A stretch of DNA of 64,000 nt from Flavobacteriaceae bacterium UBA1682. GTDB lineage: Bacteria; Bacteroidota; Bacteroidia; Flavobacteriales; Flavobacteriaceae. A model generated the notes under the pieces. The model searched no databases, was not told the DNA's origin, and worked only from the letters and a program-made list of their open reading frames with translations. The stretch lies in assembly GCA_002320285.1 (NCBI GenBank), contig DCKE01000001.1, forward strand, positions 1 through 64,000, in the 5' to 3' direction. Below are positions 26,134-33,456 of the stretch, one piece after another (the first letter of the stretch is position 1; the number at the start of each line of letters is the position of its first letter). The position numbers were made by a program, and so were the translations under genes.

Positions 26134-26748
26134 TTACTGTTTCATAGCAATATTCAAAACAGTTGCGGTAATAACCACATTTAAACCACTTATTTTTTGA
26201 GCTACAACGTAACCCATAAATTTTCTTTTTCTCCATTCATCATCAACCCCATGCCCATTAGGAATAAGACTAAAATCAATCGCATCTAGCAATACTTTCT
26301 TTTCAGAGAAAGGCAAGCGAGGATCAACTTTTATTATTTCTTTAAAATCTTGAATATTTTGACCATCTATAATATCTACAACATGGTTTTTAAAAACCAA
26401 TGAATACGAAGACTGTTCTAAAATACTCCCGTCTAATACTAAAATATTATTAACATCTACTGCGTCAATTGAAATATATCCACTCGTTTTTAAAGCGTGT
26501 GCATGGATAAAATCTGGCGACATAGCCAAATCCTGCGATGCTTGAATAACCTCAGAAATGGAAGTATTATTTATACCGCTTAAATTATAAATTCGCTCCA
26601 AATCCAATGCGGCATTTGCCAAATCTGAAACTGAATTCTCATTCAGGTATTGTTCTTTGTTTTGCGCAATCTTTTCTGAATCGGACTCTACGGAACATGC
26701 TGTCAAAAGCATGGATAGAGAAACCGACATTACTAAAAATTTTTTCAT
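26134..26748 (-). CDS. Hypothetical lipoprotein
   Basis: Exported lipoprotein of 204 residues. Signal peptide MKKFLVMSVSLSMLLTAC with lipobox LLTAC (Cys18), then a Ser/Asp/Glu-rich stretch. The rest has helical, charged segments and no family that I recognise. An upstream in-frame ATG at 26790 would put 14 extra residues before the signal peptide, so 26748 is preferred. It is divergent from the TPR-AraC regulator at 26943, 194 bp away, which hints at shared control (inference). Function unknown. Confidence 0.75.
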   Translation of the reverse strand: MKKFLVMSVSLSMLLTACSVESDSEKIAQNKEQYLNENSVSDLANAALDLERIYNLSGINNTSISEVIQASQDLAMSPDFIHAHALKTSGYISIDAVDVNNILVLDGSILEQSSYSLVFKNHVVDIIDGQNIQDFKEIIKVDPRLPFSEKKVLLDAIDFSLIPNGHGVDDEWRKRKFMGYVVAQKISGLNVVITATVLNIAMKQ

Positions 26749-26917
26749 CGTTTTATAAAGATTAAATGCAACGTCTAGATTCACTCTCATAACTTTTTCA
26801 AAACTAGTAGTATAAAATCAACCATACAAACATTTATAGTGCATATTTATAAATATACACTATATAAAAAATACATATATTTGATTTTAAGATTTTTAAA
26901 TCAAGCATAAATTATTG

Positions 26918-26925
26918 TAGCTTTG
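26918..26925 (+). promoter_or_regulatory. -7 promoter motif of the TPR-AraC gene
   Basis: TAGCTTTG fits TAnnTTTG and lies 17 nt before the ATG at 26943. Confidence 0.6.
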
Positions 26926-26942
26926 CTAAAAACAAACCATAA

Positions 26943-28688
26943 ATGCGACCAATCCGTAGAAATAATCACCTCCAACTTATGATACTGAGCATGATTATGC
27001 TCTTAATTGGTTCATTTTTACACGCTCAATCCAAAAACTTTTCAAAAAAAACTTTTGCTGAACTAGCAGAATTAATCGATTCACAAGAGGTAAATAGTTC
27101 CCTACAGATAGAGTATTTGAATGCCTATTTGAATAAAGCGAAACAAGAAAAGAACCATAGTGAATTAGTTGAAGCCTATCGCAAAAAATTATTTCGCGCT
27201 CCAGAATCTCAACAATTAATCTATGCCGATAGTATCTATAACATTGCTATTAAATCTAAAGATAATAAATTAATTAGTATTGCCTATCAAACTTATGGTA
27301 CTATATACTTTATCCAAAAAAATTATAAGGTATCCGTAGAAAACAGTCTAAAAGCCGAGGAGTATATTATCAAAACCAACGACCTCTATACCCTTCATAA
27401 AATCAGATACAGTATTGCAGATGTAAAATACTATTTGGGCTCCTTCGAAGAGGCGTTAAAAATCTATGAAGATTGTGCGACCTATTACGACAATAAAGAC
27501 GATATCAACAATTTGCTGGGGTATATCAATTCCATCCGATCAATTAGCAAATGTTATTATCAACTCGGCGATTATCAGCAAGCAAGCCAATACAATATAT
27601 TAGGACTCGAATCGTGCCAAAAAATTAAGATACCGACCATACAGAATGAAGAAGAATTGTATTTCCGTCAATCTGAAGGTATCGTACAATATTCTTTGAA
27701 AAACCATGAACAATCTATATCCCTTTTAGAAGGTTCACTTGATGGAATAAAGAAAAATAAAGATCTGACGAACGAACACCTAACTTATCTCTTTCTCGGG
27801 AAAAATTTTTGGGATCTAAACCAAAGAGAAAAAGCACTAGAGTATTTCGAAAGTATCGATGCATTATATCAAAAAAAGAAAATCACCAACCTCGACCTTC
27901 GACAAGCCTATGTATTTCTTATTGAATACTATAAAGATAAAAAAGATCTCGAAAAACAATTGTATTACACCAATACTTTAATTCAAATAGATAGTCTGTT
28001 GCGTGAGGATTACCGCTATCTGAACAACTATTTACACACCGAATACGACAACAAAAATCTATTCCAAAATAAGTTAGATTTAGAAAAACAGATAGAGAGC
28101 AACAAGTTACGTTCCTATTACTTGTATTTGATCGGTTGTATCATCATACTCGGAATTGGTATTACAACTGTTATTTATTACCGCAAACAACGCCTGTATC
28201 GCAAAAAATACGAGGCTTTGCTTCATCCGGCACAAAAAATGGAAGCTTTAAGCGCTTCTAAACTTACAACCGAAAATGATACAGACGAACAGACGATTCC
28301 GTTTCCTAAAAATGTCGATATTCACGAGGATATCGTTCAGCAAATATTAGTTAAACTTAAAGAATTTGAGTCTGATAAGGAATTTCTAAAACCCAATATT
28401 ACCCAATCGCAATTGGCGGAGCAATGGAAAACCAATACTTCCTACCTCTCGAAAATTATAAATACTCAAAAGAATAAGAATTTCAATCAATACGTCAATG
28501 ACTTACGCATTGATTATGGGCTGGAACTCTTAAAGAATGACCTTGTGATTCGTTCGTATAAGGTTACCGCCATAGCTACTGAATTGGGCTTTACAAACAC
28601 GCGAAGCTTCACGAATGCCTTTATTGCCAGAACCGGTCTTAAACCGTCTTATTTCATCGAACAGCTCAATAAAGATCGAGACATATAA
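26943..28688 (+). CDS. Membrane-anchored TPR protein with C-terminal AraC-type HTH
   Basis: One-component transcription regulator of 581 residues. It has an N-terminal signal/anchor (residues about 13-28), a large helical region with TPR-like repeats (about 60-370, for example KDINNLLGYINSIRSISKCYYQLGDYQQASQ written here by position only 200-230), one transmembrane segment near 395-415 (YLIGCIIILGIGITTVIYY), a linker, and an AraC-family DNA-binding domain at about 455-581 (SQLAEQWKTNTSYLSKII, then ATELGFTNTRSFTNAF). The layout places the TPRs in the periplasm and the HTH in the cytoplasm, as in other Bacteroidota regulators of this type. Ligand and targets unknown. Convergent with mgtA, sharing a terminator. 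Confidence 0.88.
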   Translation: MRPIRRNNHLQLMILSMIMLLIGSFLHAQSKNFSKKTFAELAELIDSQEVNSSLQIEYLNAYLNKAKQEKNHSELVEAYRKKLFRAPESQQLIYADSIYNIAIKSKDNKLISIAYQTYGTIYFIQKNYKVSVENSLKAEEYIIKTNDLYTLHKIRYSIADVKYYLGSFEEALKIYEDCATYYDNKDDINNLLGYINSIRSISKCYYQLGDYQQASQYNILGLESCQKIKIPTIQNEEELYFRQSEGIVQYSLKNHEQSISLLEGSLDGIKKNKDLTNEHLTYLFLGKNFWDLNQREKALEYFESIDALYQKKKITNLDLRQAYVFLIEYYKDKKDLEKQLYYTNTLIQIDSLLREDYRYLNNYLHTEYDNKNLFQNKLDLEKQIESNKLRSYYLYLIGCIIILGIGITTVIYYRKQRLYRKKYEALLHPAQKMEALSASKLTTENDTDEQTIPFPKNVDIHEDIVQQILVKLKEFESDKEFLKPNITQSQLAEQWKTNTSYLSKIINTQKNKNFNQYVNDLRIDYGLELLKNDLVIRSYKVTAIATELGFTNTRSFTNAFIARTGLKPSYFIEQLNKDRDI

Positions 28689-28705
28689 TTCATTGTGTAA
28701 ATATT

Positions 28706-28740
28706 AAAATGCGATAACCTTCTGAGGTTATCGCATTTTT
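28706..28740. terminator. Bidirectional terminator between the TPR-AraC gene and mgtA
   Basis: AAAATGCGATAACCT pairs perfectly with AGGTTATCGCATTTT around TCTG. It lies between convergent stop codons at 28688 and 28749. Confidence 0.88.
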
Positions 28741-28748
28741 TAAGATTT

Positions 28749-31436
28749 TTAAAACCATTGTCCAAATCGACGTATATAGATTCTCTTAAACAATTGTACT
28801 ACGACAAAATAACTCAACAATATAGCAACCAGCCAAGGGAAATAAGACCAAGGCAACGGTACTAAACCAACGTAATTTCCTAAAGGAGAAAAAGGAATAT
28901 ACAGTCCTAAGCACATCACCAAACCAGTTAATAAAAGTACCGGCAAAGTTGCAGTACTCTGAATGAAGGGGATTTTTTGGGTTCTCAACAAATGAACCAC
29001 TAGAGTTTGAGACAATAAACCCTCAACAAACCAACCCGATTGAAATAGCGCTTGGTGTTCCACACTATTAGCACCAATAATATACCACAGTACGGCAAAT
29101 GTCGTAATATCAAACAGCGAGGATGTCGGCCCAATCCATATCATAAATCTTCCGATATTCTTAGAATCCCATTTACGCGGTTTTTTCAAAAAATCGCGAT
29201 CCATACGATCCCACGGTAATGCCAATTGAGAAAAGTCGTAAATTAAGTTTTGTAACAACAGATGTATGGCCAGCATCGGTAGGAAAGGAATAAATGCACT
29301 GGCTACAATGACGGAAAATACGTTTCCAAAATTGGAACTCGCTGTCATGTTTAAGTATTTAATGATGTTACCAAAAGTTTGTCTACCGATTAAGATTCCC
29401 TCATCTAAAACCATCAAATCCTTTTCCAAAAGAATAATATCCGCCGATTCTTTAGCAATATCGGTTCCGGAGTCTACAGAAATTCCCACATCGGCATCAC
29501 GTAGGGCTGGTGCATCGTTGATACCGTCGCCTAAAAAACCTACGGTATGACCATTATGCTGCAAACTCTTTAACACGGTGTTTTTTTGTATCGGAGATAA
29601 CTTAGCGAATATGGCGTATTTTTCAACTGCCACATTCAATTCCTCGGCATTCATGCGTTCGATATCACTACCAACCAACCACTGCGTATCGTCAATACCT
29701 ACTTCACGGCAGATTTTTCGCGTTATTTCAGCATTATCACCCGTTAAAACTTTTACCTGAATACCGTTGTCCATAAGCGCTTTAATCGCCGGTGCAGTTG
29801 AAGGTTTAGGCGGATCCAAAAAAGTTAGAAAACCCTCGATAATCAGTTGCTGTTCTACATCTAAAGTATAATGCGTCTCCGTAAAGACCTCTGGAATCTC
29901 CCGAATTCCTACTAATAATACCCGGTATCCGGCACTATTAAACTCTTTTGCCTTATCAAGTATGTGCTTACGAACCTGATCATCCATCGGAATAAATTCA
30001 TCTTTGAGTCGTATATGAGTGGCAATATCCAGCACCTCTTCCACGGCTCCTTTGCAAATCAAGATATGATTGTCCGAAGCATCGCTTACAATCACAGATA
30101 GTCTGCGTCTCTCAAAATCAAATGGTAACTCATCTACTTTAGCATGATATTTAATTTCTTCGAAATCCTCCCGATCTTCCGTAAATTTAACCACTGCCCG
30201 ATCCATCAGATTCTTGACTCCACTTTGATGAAAACTATTTAACCAAGCCCATTGTAAAATACGTTCGTCATCTTCTCCACTGAGATTTATATAGCGATCT
30301 AAGACGATCTCATCCTGAGTTAATGTTCCGGTTTTATCGGTACACAAGATATCCATCGCTCCTAAATTTTGGATGGCATTCAAACGTTTGACAATTACTT
30401 TTCTCTTCGACATACTTACGGCTCCTTTGGCCAAATTGGCGCTTACTATCATCGGTAACATCTCAGGAGTGAGTCCGACTGCAACAGCCAAAGCAAATAA
30501 AACGGAATCCATCCAATTGCCTTTTATTAGACCGTTGACCAAAAAAACCACCGGAACCATCACCATCATAAAACGAATCAATAACCAGCTGACACTATTG
30601 ACCCCTTTGTCAAAGGAGGTCTCCGGTCTTTTTCCGACTATCGATCGGGCTAATGATCCGAAATAAGTATCAGAACCGGTTGAAAAAACCATACCGGAAG
30701 CCGTTCCGCTGGTCACGTTGGTTCCCATCAAACAGATGTGATTCAACCGCAATAAATCATGGCGTGGTGCGGCTTCATCGGCATCCAAATCGCCCTCATA
30801 GTCGCCGGGAATATCATATTTTTCAACCGGCATTGCTTCTCCAGTCAAGGCCGCTTCACTGACAAATAAATCTCTCGAGGTAAATAAACGGATATCTGCC
30901 GGTACCAAATCACCCGCAGAAAGCTGTACAATATCGCCCGGAACCAATTCTTCAACATTCACTTCGAGGAGCAGGCTACCCGCATTAGTATCGGTTCTTC
31001 GTCGAACAGTCGCTGTTGTTTTAACTAAGGAATTAAGGGATTCTGCCGCTTTGTTGGTTCGGTACTCCTGCCAAAAACGCAATAAACCACTAATGGTTAT
31101 CATCACTACGATAATGATGACTCCTGCCAATTCAGTAGGCTCACCCTGACGATACGGCAACCAGAAATCCATGAAAAAACTGATAATTGCCAATACTCCC
31201 AAAACAAAAATAAAGGGGTTCTTATAAGCCATCAGCAATTGCCAAATTGCCTTAGGTGCTCTTTGGTGTACAATCTCATTCTTTCCATAAACTTCCAAGC
31301 GGCGCTCTGCCTCTATATTGCTTAAACCTTTTTCAGAAGTATTAAAGATTTGAAAGCACTCATCAATGTCATTAACCGCTTTCGATGTAATTAAAAATTC
31401 CTTGGTTTCCGAAAATTTATTCTTATTGTTTTTCAT
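28749..31436 (-). CDS. mgtA: Magnesium-translocating P-type ATPase MgtA
   Basis: Inner-membrane P3B-type ATPase of 895 residues that imports Mg2+. It has an N-terminal cation-ATPase domain (ERRLEVYGKNEI), the actuator motif LTGEAMP (about residue 200), the phosphorylation site CTDKTGTLT (about 365), the nucleotide and hinge motifs KVLTGDN and GDGINDAPAL, and about ten membrane segments with a C-terminal bundle. Length fits MgtA/MgtB. It stands alone on the minus strand. Upstream is a leader of about 500 nt from the -7 motif at 31940-31947, containing strong RNA structure and a possible leader peptide, as expected for a gene controlled after transcription starts. Confidence 0.95.
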   Translation of the reverse strand: MKNNKNKFSETKEFLITSKAVNDIDECFQIFNTSEKGLSNIEAERRLEVYGKNEIVHQRAPKAIWQLLMAYKNPFIFVLGVLAIISFFMDFWLPYRQGEPTELAGVIIIVVMITISGLLRFWQEYRTNKAAESLNSLVKTTATVRRRTDTNAGSLLLEVNVEELVPGDIVQLSAGDLVPADIRLFTSRDLFVSEAALTGEAMPVEKYDIPGDYEGDLDADEAAPRHDLLRLNHICLMGTNVTSGTASGMVFSTGSDTYFGSLARSIVGKRPETSFDKGVNSVSWLLIRFMMVMVPVVFLVNGLIKGNWMDSVLFALAVAVGLTPEMLPMIVSANLAKGAVSMSKRKVIVKRLNAIQNLGAMDILCTDKTGTLTQDEIVLDRYINLSGEDDERILQWAWLNSFHQSGVKNLMDRAVVKFTEDREDFEEIKYHAKVDELPFDFERRRLSVIVSDASDNHILICKGAVEEVLDIATHIRLKDEFIPMDDQVRKHILDKAKEFNSAGYRVLLVGIREIPEVFTETHYTLDVEQQLIIEGFLTFLDPPKPSTAPAIKALMDNGIQVKVLTGDNAEITRKICREVGIDDTQWLVGSDIERMNAEELNVAVEKYAIFAKLSPIQKNTVLKSLQHNGHTVGFLGDGINDAPALRDADVGISVDSGTDIAKESADIILLEKDLMVLDEGILIGRQTFGNIIKYLNMTASSNFGNVFSVIVASAFIPFLPMLAIHLLLQNLIYDFSQLALPWDRMDRDFLKKPRKWDSKNIGRFMIWIGPTSSLFDITTFAVLWYIIGANSVEHQALFQSGWFVEGLLSQTLVVHLLRTQKIPFIQSTATLPVLLLTGLVMCLGLYIPFSPLGNYVGLVPLPWSYFPWLVAILLSYFVVVQLFKRIYIRRFGQWF

Positions 31437-31565
31437 ATTCTCAATTTATTATTTCCTTAGTTACCAATTTGTGTCTGAACTGCTACCTGTATAGCAAATA
31501 AATGACCCGCCACATCGACTTGATAACTCTTGATTTTACTTAATTTTTAAAGAAATTTTTCGTTG

Positions 31566-31767
31566 GTAATTCCGCTGCTCTCCGCCAAAAAAAGACATAC
31601 AGACACTGGCTTCAGAATCAAAAATGACGAAGAGCACAAAATCAAATCCAAAAAGTTTTTAAAGGATTGCGGAATTACTACCTCGAAGGAGGTTCGTTGA
31701 ACTGATATTGAAAATGATGTTCAACTAAGGTATGAGCAGATCGATTCCACCTATAGCGCGGTGGCGA
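31566..31767 (-). promoter_or_regulatory. Structured leader RNA of mgtA: serial hairpins and a three-way junction
   Basis: Four structures follow one another in transcript order (minus strand). A: CCACC/GGTGG at 31747-31751 and 31760-31764. B: GTTGAAC/GTTCAAC at 31696-31702 and 31719-31725. C: ACCTC/GAGGT with a 4-nt loop, 31680-31693. D: a junction closed by GTAATTCCGC/GCGGAATTAC (31566-31575, 31669-31678), whose inner stems TGCTCT/AGAGCA (31576-31581, 31631-31636) and AATCC/GGATT (31645-31649, 31664-31668) directly abut the closing stem. It lies 130 nt before the mgtA ATG. It does not look like the M-box (ykoK) by eye. Regulatory role is inferred. Confidence 0.5.
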
Positions 31768-31803
31768 TTTCCAAGTTTCTGGTTTAAAAAAGTAAACATT
31801 CAC
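31678..31803 (-). CDS. Possible mgtA leader peptide (41 codons, GTG start)
   Basis: An open frame in the mgtA leader from GTG 31803 to TAG 31680-31678. The peptide is rich in Pro, Arg, Trp and His, with K-S-P-P-R-Y-R-W-N-R in the first half and N-E-P-P-S-R at its very end. Its stop codon touches the closing stem of junction D. Proline-containing leader peptides control mgtA in enterobacteria (MgtL), so the position is suggestive. There is no ATG, and the unusual composition may only reflect the GC-richer structured RNA. Confidence 0.25.
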   Translation of the reverse strand: MNVYFFKPETWKSPPRYRWNRSAHTLVEHHFQYQFNEPPSR

Positions 31804-31939
31804 AACTCTAAAGTTTAGCGATAAAAAAACCGCAGATTTAAATTCGATTCCTACACTTAAGAAAATGATATTTTCTGAATACTTTATATTTATACACTAT
31901 AAAACCAAGGTATTAAAATACTTTTTCCTTATCACGGAG

Positions 31940-31947
31940 CAAAAGTA
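31940..31947 (-). promoter_or_regulatory. -7 promoter motif for a long mgtA leader
   Basis: TACTTTTG on the minus strand, identical to the hflX motif. It would start mgtA transcription about 500 nt before the ATG. The plus-strand stretch from here to the ABC module (to about 32290) shows no further feature I can support. Confidence 0.45.
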
Positions 31948-32293
31948 ACTAAAAGAATAATCGGGTTTTGAAATTGAAAATTAGAATATTATTAGAGTTT
32001 TATAAGTCGTGTGATACCACCGTAAAATCTGCAAAAAAAACCTGATTTTGGCATATTTAGGTGATATATATGCCTATCTTCATCGTCATCTATGCAATAT
32101 AAAATGCGCTCATTCAGCAAAAGGGTTGTCCAAGGGTATAAAAAATAGTAAATAAATACACTATATCTACGCTATAAGCGTTTATATGTCAACGTTTAAC
32201 AAAAACAGTTACAACCAACAGTGGTTGATACTTGAAATACGACGACCATTAAGCATGCTTACCGCAGCAATAAAAGCAGCAATTACAATCATG

Positions 32294-32590
32294 ATGTCAA
32301 CCAGAGAAATAAAATTATATTTAGAATATTATAGAGGTATTTTCCTGCTCAATGCTCCATTATCACTGATGCTGTTATTCTTTAGATTTAAACTAGTACC
32401 CATACTCATTTTCTTTTGTACACTGGGTTTCGCGTTGATCTTAGCCTATTATAAGATGTTTCGAAATCAAGATTATTACTATTATCACAACTGTGGCATC
32501 ACCAAAGTACAACTGATTGTTGCCACTACTTGTATCAACCTGGTGGTTTCAATAATTATTTATTTAGCTGTATTATGGTTCATCGATTAG
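32294..32590 (+). CDS. Small membrane protein, partner of the following ABC ATPase
   Basis: About 98 residues with three hydrophobic segments (GIFLLNAPLSLMLLFF; VPILIFFCTLGFALILAYY; VATTCINLVVSIIIYLAVLWF), no signal peptide, and a short aromatic stretch (DYYYYHNCGITK). It is probably a minimal membrane component working with the ATPase gene that overlaps its 3' end by 16 nt. The start is uncertain: ATGs at 32186, 32291 and 32294 share the frame, and the longer version adds a non-hydrophobic, unremarkable 36-residue tail. I do not recognise the family. Confidence 0.65.
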   Translation: MSTREIKLYLEYYRGIFLLNAPLSLMLLFFRFKLVPILIFFCTLGFALILAYYKMFRNQDYYYYHNCGITKVQLIVATTCINLVVSIIIYLAVLWFID

Positions 32591-33231
32591 TAGCAGAAAG
32601 CATCGTCAAGCACTTTGATCATAAGGCCATACTTACAGACATTGCGCTAAGTTGTAAGACCGGTGAGATAGTTGGCTTGCTGGGCAGAAATGGATCGGGC
32701 AAGACAAGTCTGTTAAACATCATCTACGGAACTTTAGACTGTGAACACAAGTATTTAGCGATCGATTGCGTTAAGGTAAATCGCCCCTATGCGCAACGAA
32801 ATACCTTAAATTATTTACCGCAACACCGATTTATCCCCTCCTACTTAACCGTGCGAAAAGCGATATCTCTGTTTCTAAACCCGGTAGAAGCGGTCGATTT
32901 TTTTGAAGATGAAATCATTCAATCGCTGGTGGGCAAAAGGATCAAGGAGCTCGCATTTGGTGATTTGCGCTATTTAGAGATTAAATTGATTCTCAGTTCC
33001 ACATCCAAATTCAGTTTGCTCGATGAGCCTTTTCAAGGTCTAGCACCTATAGTAGTCGAAAAGGTGCAACGACTAATTAGAGCGGCCAGTGAGCATCGCG
33101 GTATTATTTTAGTCGATCACAACTACACCAGCGTTTTGGAGCTCAGCACCAAACTCTATATCCTTCAAAAGAGCTGTCTATATCCCATAAACGACCGTAA
33201 TGCTTTAAACGACTACGATTATCTAATTTGA
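32575..33231 (+). CDS. ABC transporter ATP-binding protein with degenerate signature motif
   Basis: ATPase of 218 residues. Walker A GRNGSGKTS (about residue 37) is intact, the Q-loop is in YLPQHRF, Walker B is FSLLDEP and the switch His is in LVDHNY. The family signature LSGGQ is replaced by LAFGDLR, which would weaken composite ATP sites, so it may act in an unusual way or with an altered partner. The ATG at 32575 lies inside the upstream membrane gene, indicating translational coupling; an in-frame GTG/ATG-like start at 32530 is further inside and unlikely. The substrate is unknown. The gene is followed by a structured RNA candidate and a terminator. Confidence 0.85.
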   Translation: MVHRLVAESIVKHFDHKAILTDIALSCKTGEIVGLLGRNGSGKTSLLNIIYGTLDCEHKYLAIDCVKVNRPYAQRNTLNYLPQHRFIPSYLTVRKAISLFLNPVEAVDFFEDEIIQSLVGKRIKELAFGDLRYLEIKLILSSTSKFSLLDEPFQGLAPIVVEKVQRLIRAASEHRGIILVDHNYTSVLELSTKLYILQKSCLYPINDRNALNDYDYLI

Positions 33232-33252
33232 TTTATAGCACTCTGAAATCCC

Positions 33253-33360
33253 GCGTGAAGGATGGCAGCGGCATCCTTTGGCAAAGCGCAGCGACGCCAA
33301 AGATATAGCGGACAGCCTGACGGCTTTCAAGGGCTGAATAAGCCCGGAAAGCAGACACGC
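33253..33360 (+). ncRNA. Structured RNA candidate, Flavo-1-like
   Basis: A GC-rich stretch after the ABC ATPase with a multibranch fold. An outer stem GCGTG/CACGC (33253-33257, 33356-33360) encloses AAGGATG/CATCCTT (33258-33264, 33272-33278), TGGC/GCCA (33279-33282, 33296-33299), AGCC/GGCT (33314-33325) and GGGCT/AGCCC (33331-33335, 33341-33345). The central GATATAGCGGACAGCCTGAC resembles, from memory, an intergenic element common in Flavobacteriia (Rfam Flavo-1). The family assignment is not certain. Strand is chosen because a terminator follows at 33406-33438. Confidence 0.55.
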
Positions 33361-33405
33361 CACACCGAATAGCCATCCCCTGACAAAACAGCTTTAAACG
33401 CAAAA

Positions 33406-33438
33406 AACCAGAACTGTCTTAGTCCTGGTTTTTTTTCG
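33406..33438. terminator. Bidirectional terminator between the ABC module/RNA and sufD
   Basis: AACCAGAACT pairs with AGTCCTGGTT (one mismatch) around GTCTT. T8 follows on the plus strand and A6 precedes it. It lies 19 nt from the sufD stop codon. Confidence 0.82.
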
Positions 33439-33456
33439 CGATTCTACAATCGTATC

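Noticed and set aside
31566..31678. The inverted repeat GTAATTCCGC/GCGGAATTAC as the ends of a MITE
   Set aside because: There is no target-site duplication or second copy in the window, and inner stems abut the repeat as in a folded RNA. A genome-wide copy search would be needed to exclude it fully.
33253..33360. The GC-rich structured segment as a tRNA or rRNA fragment
   Set aside because: It has no T-loop GGTTCGAxTCC, no acceptor CCA and no cloverleaf, and the stem pattern is different.
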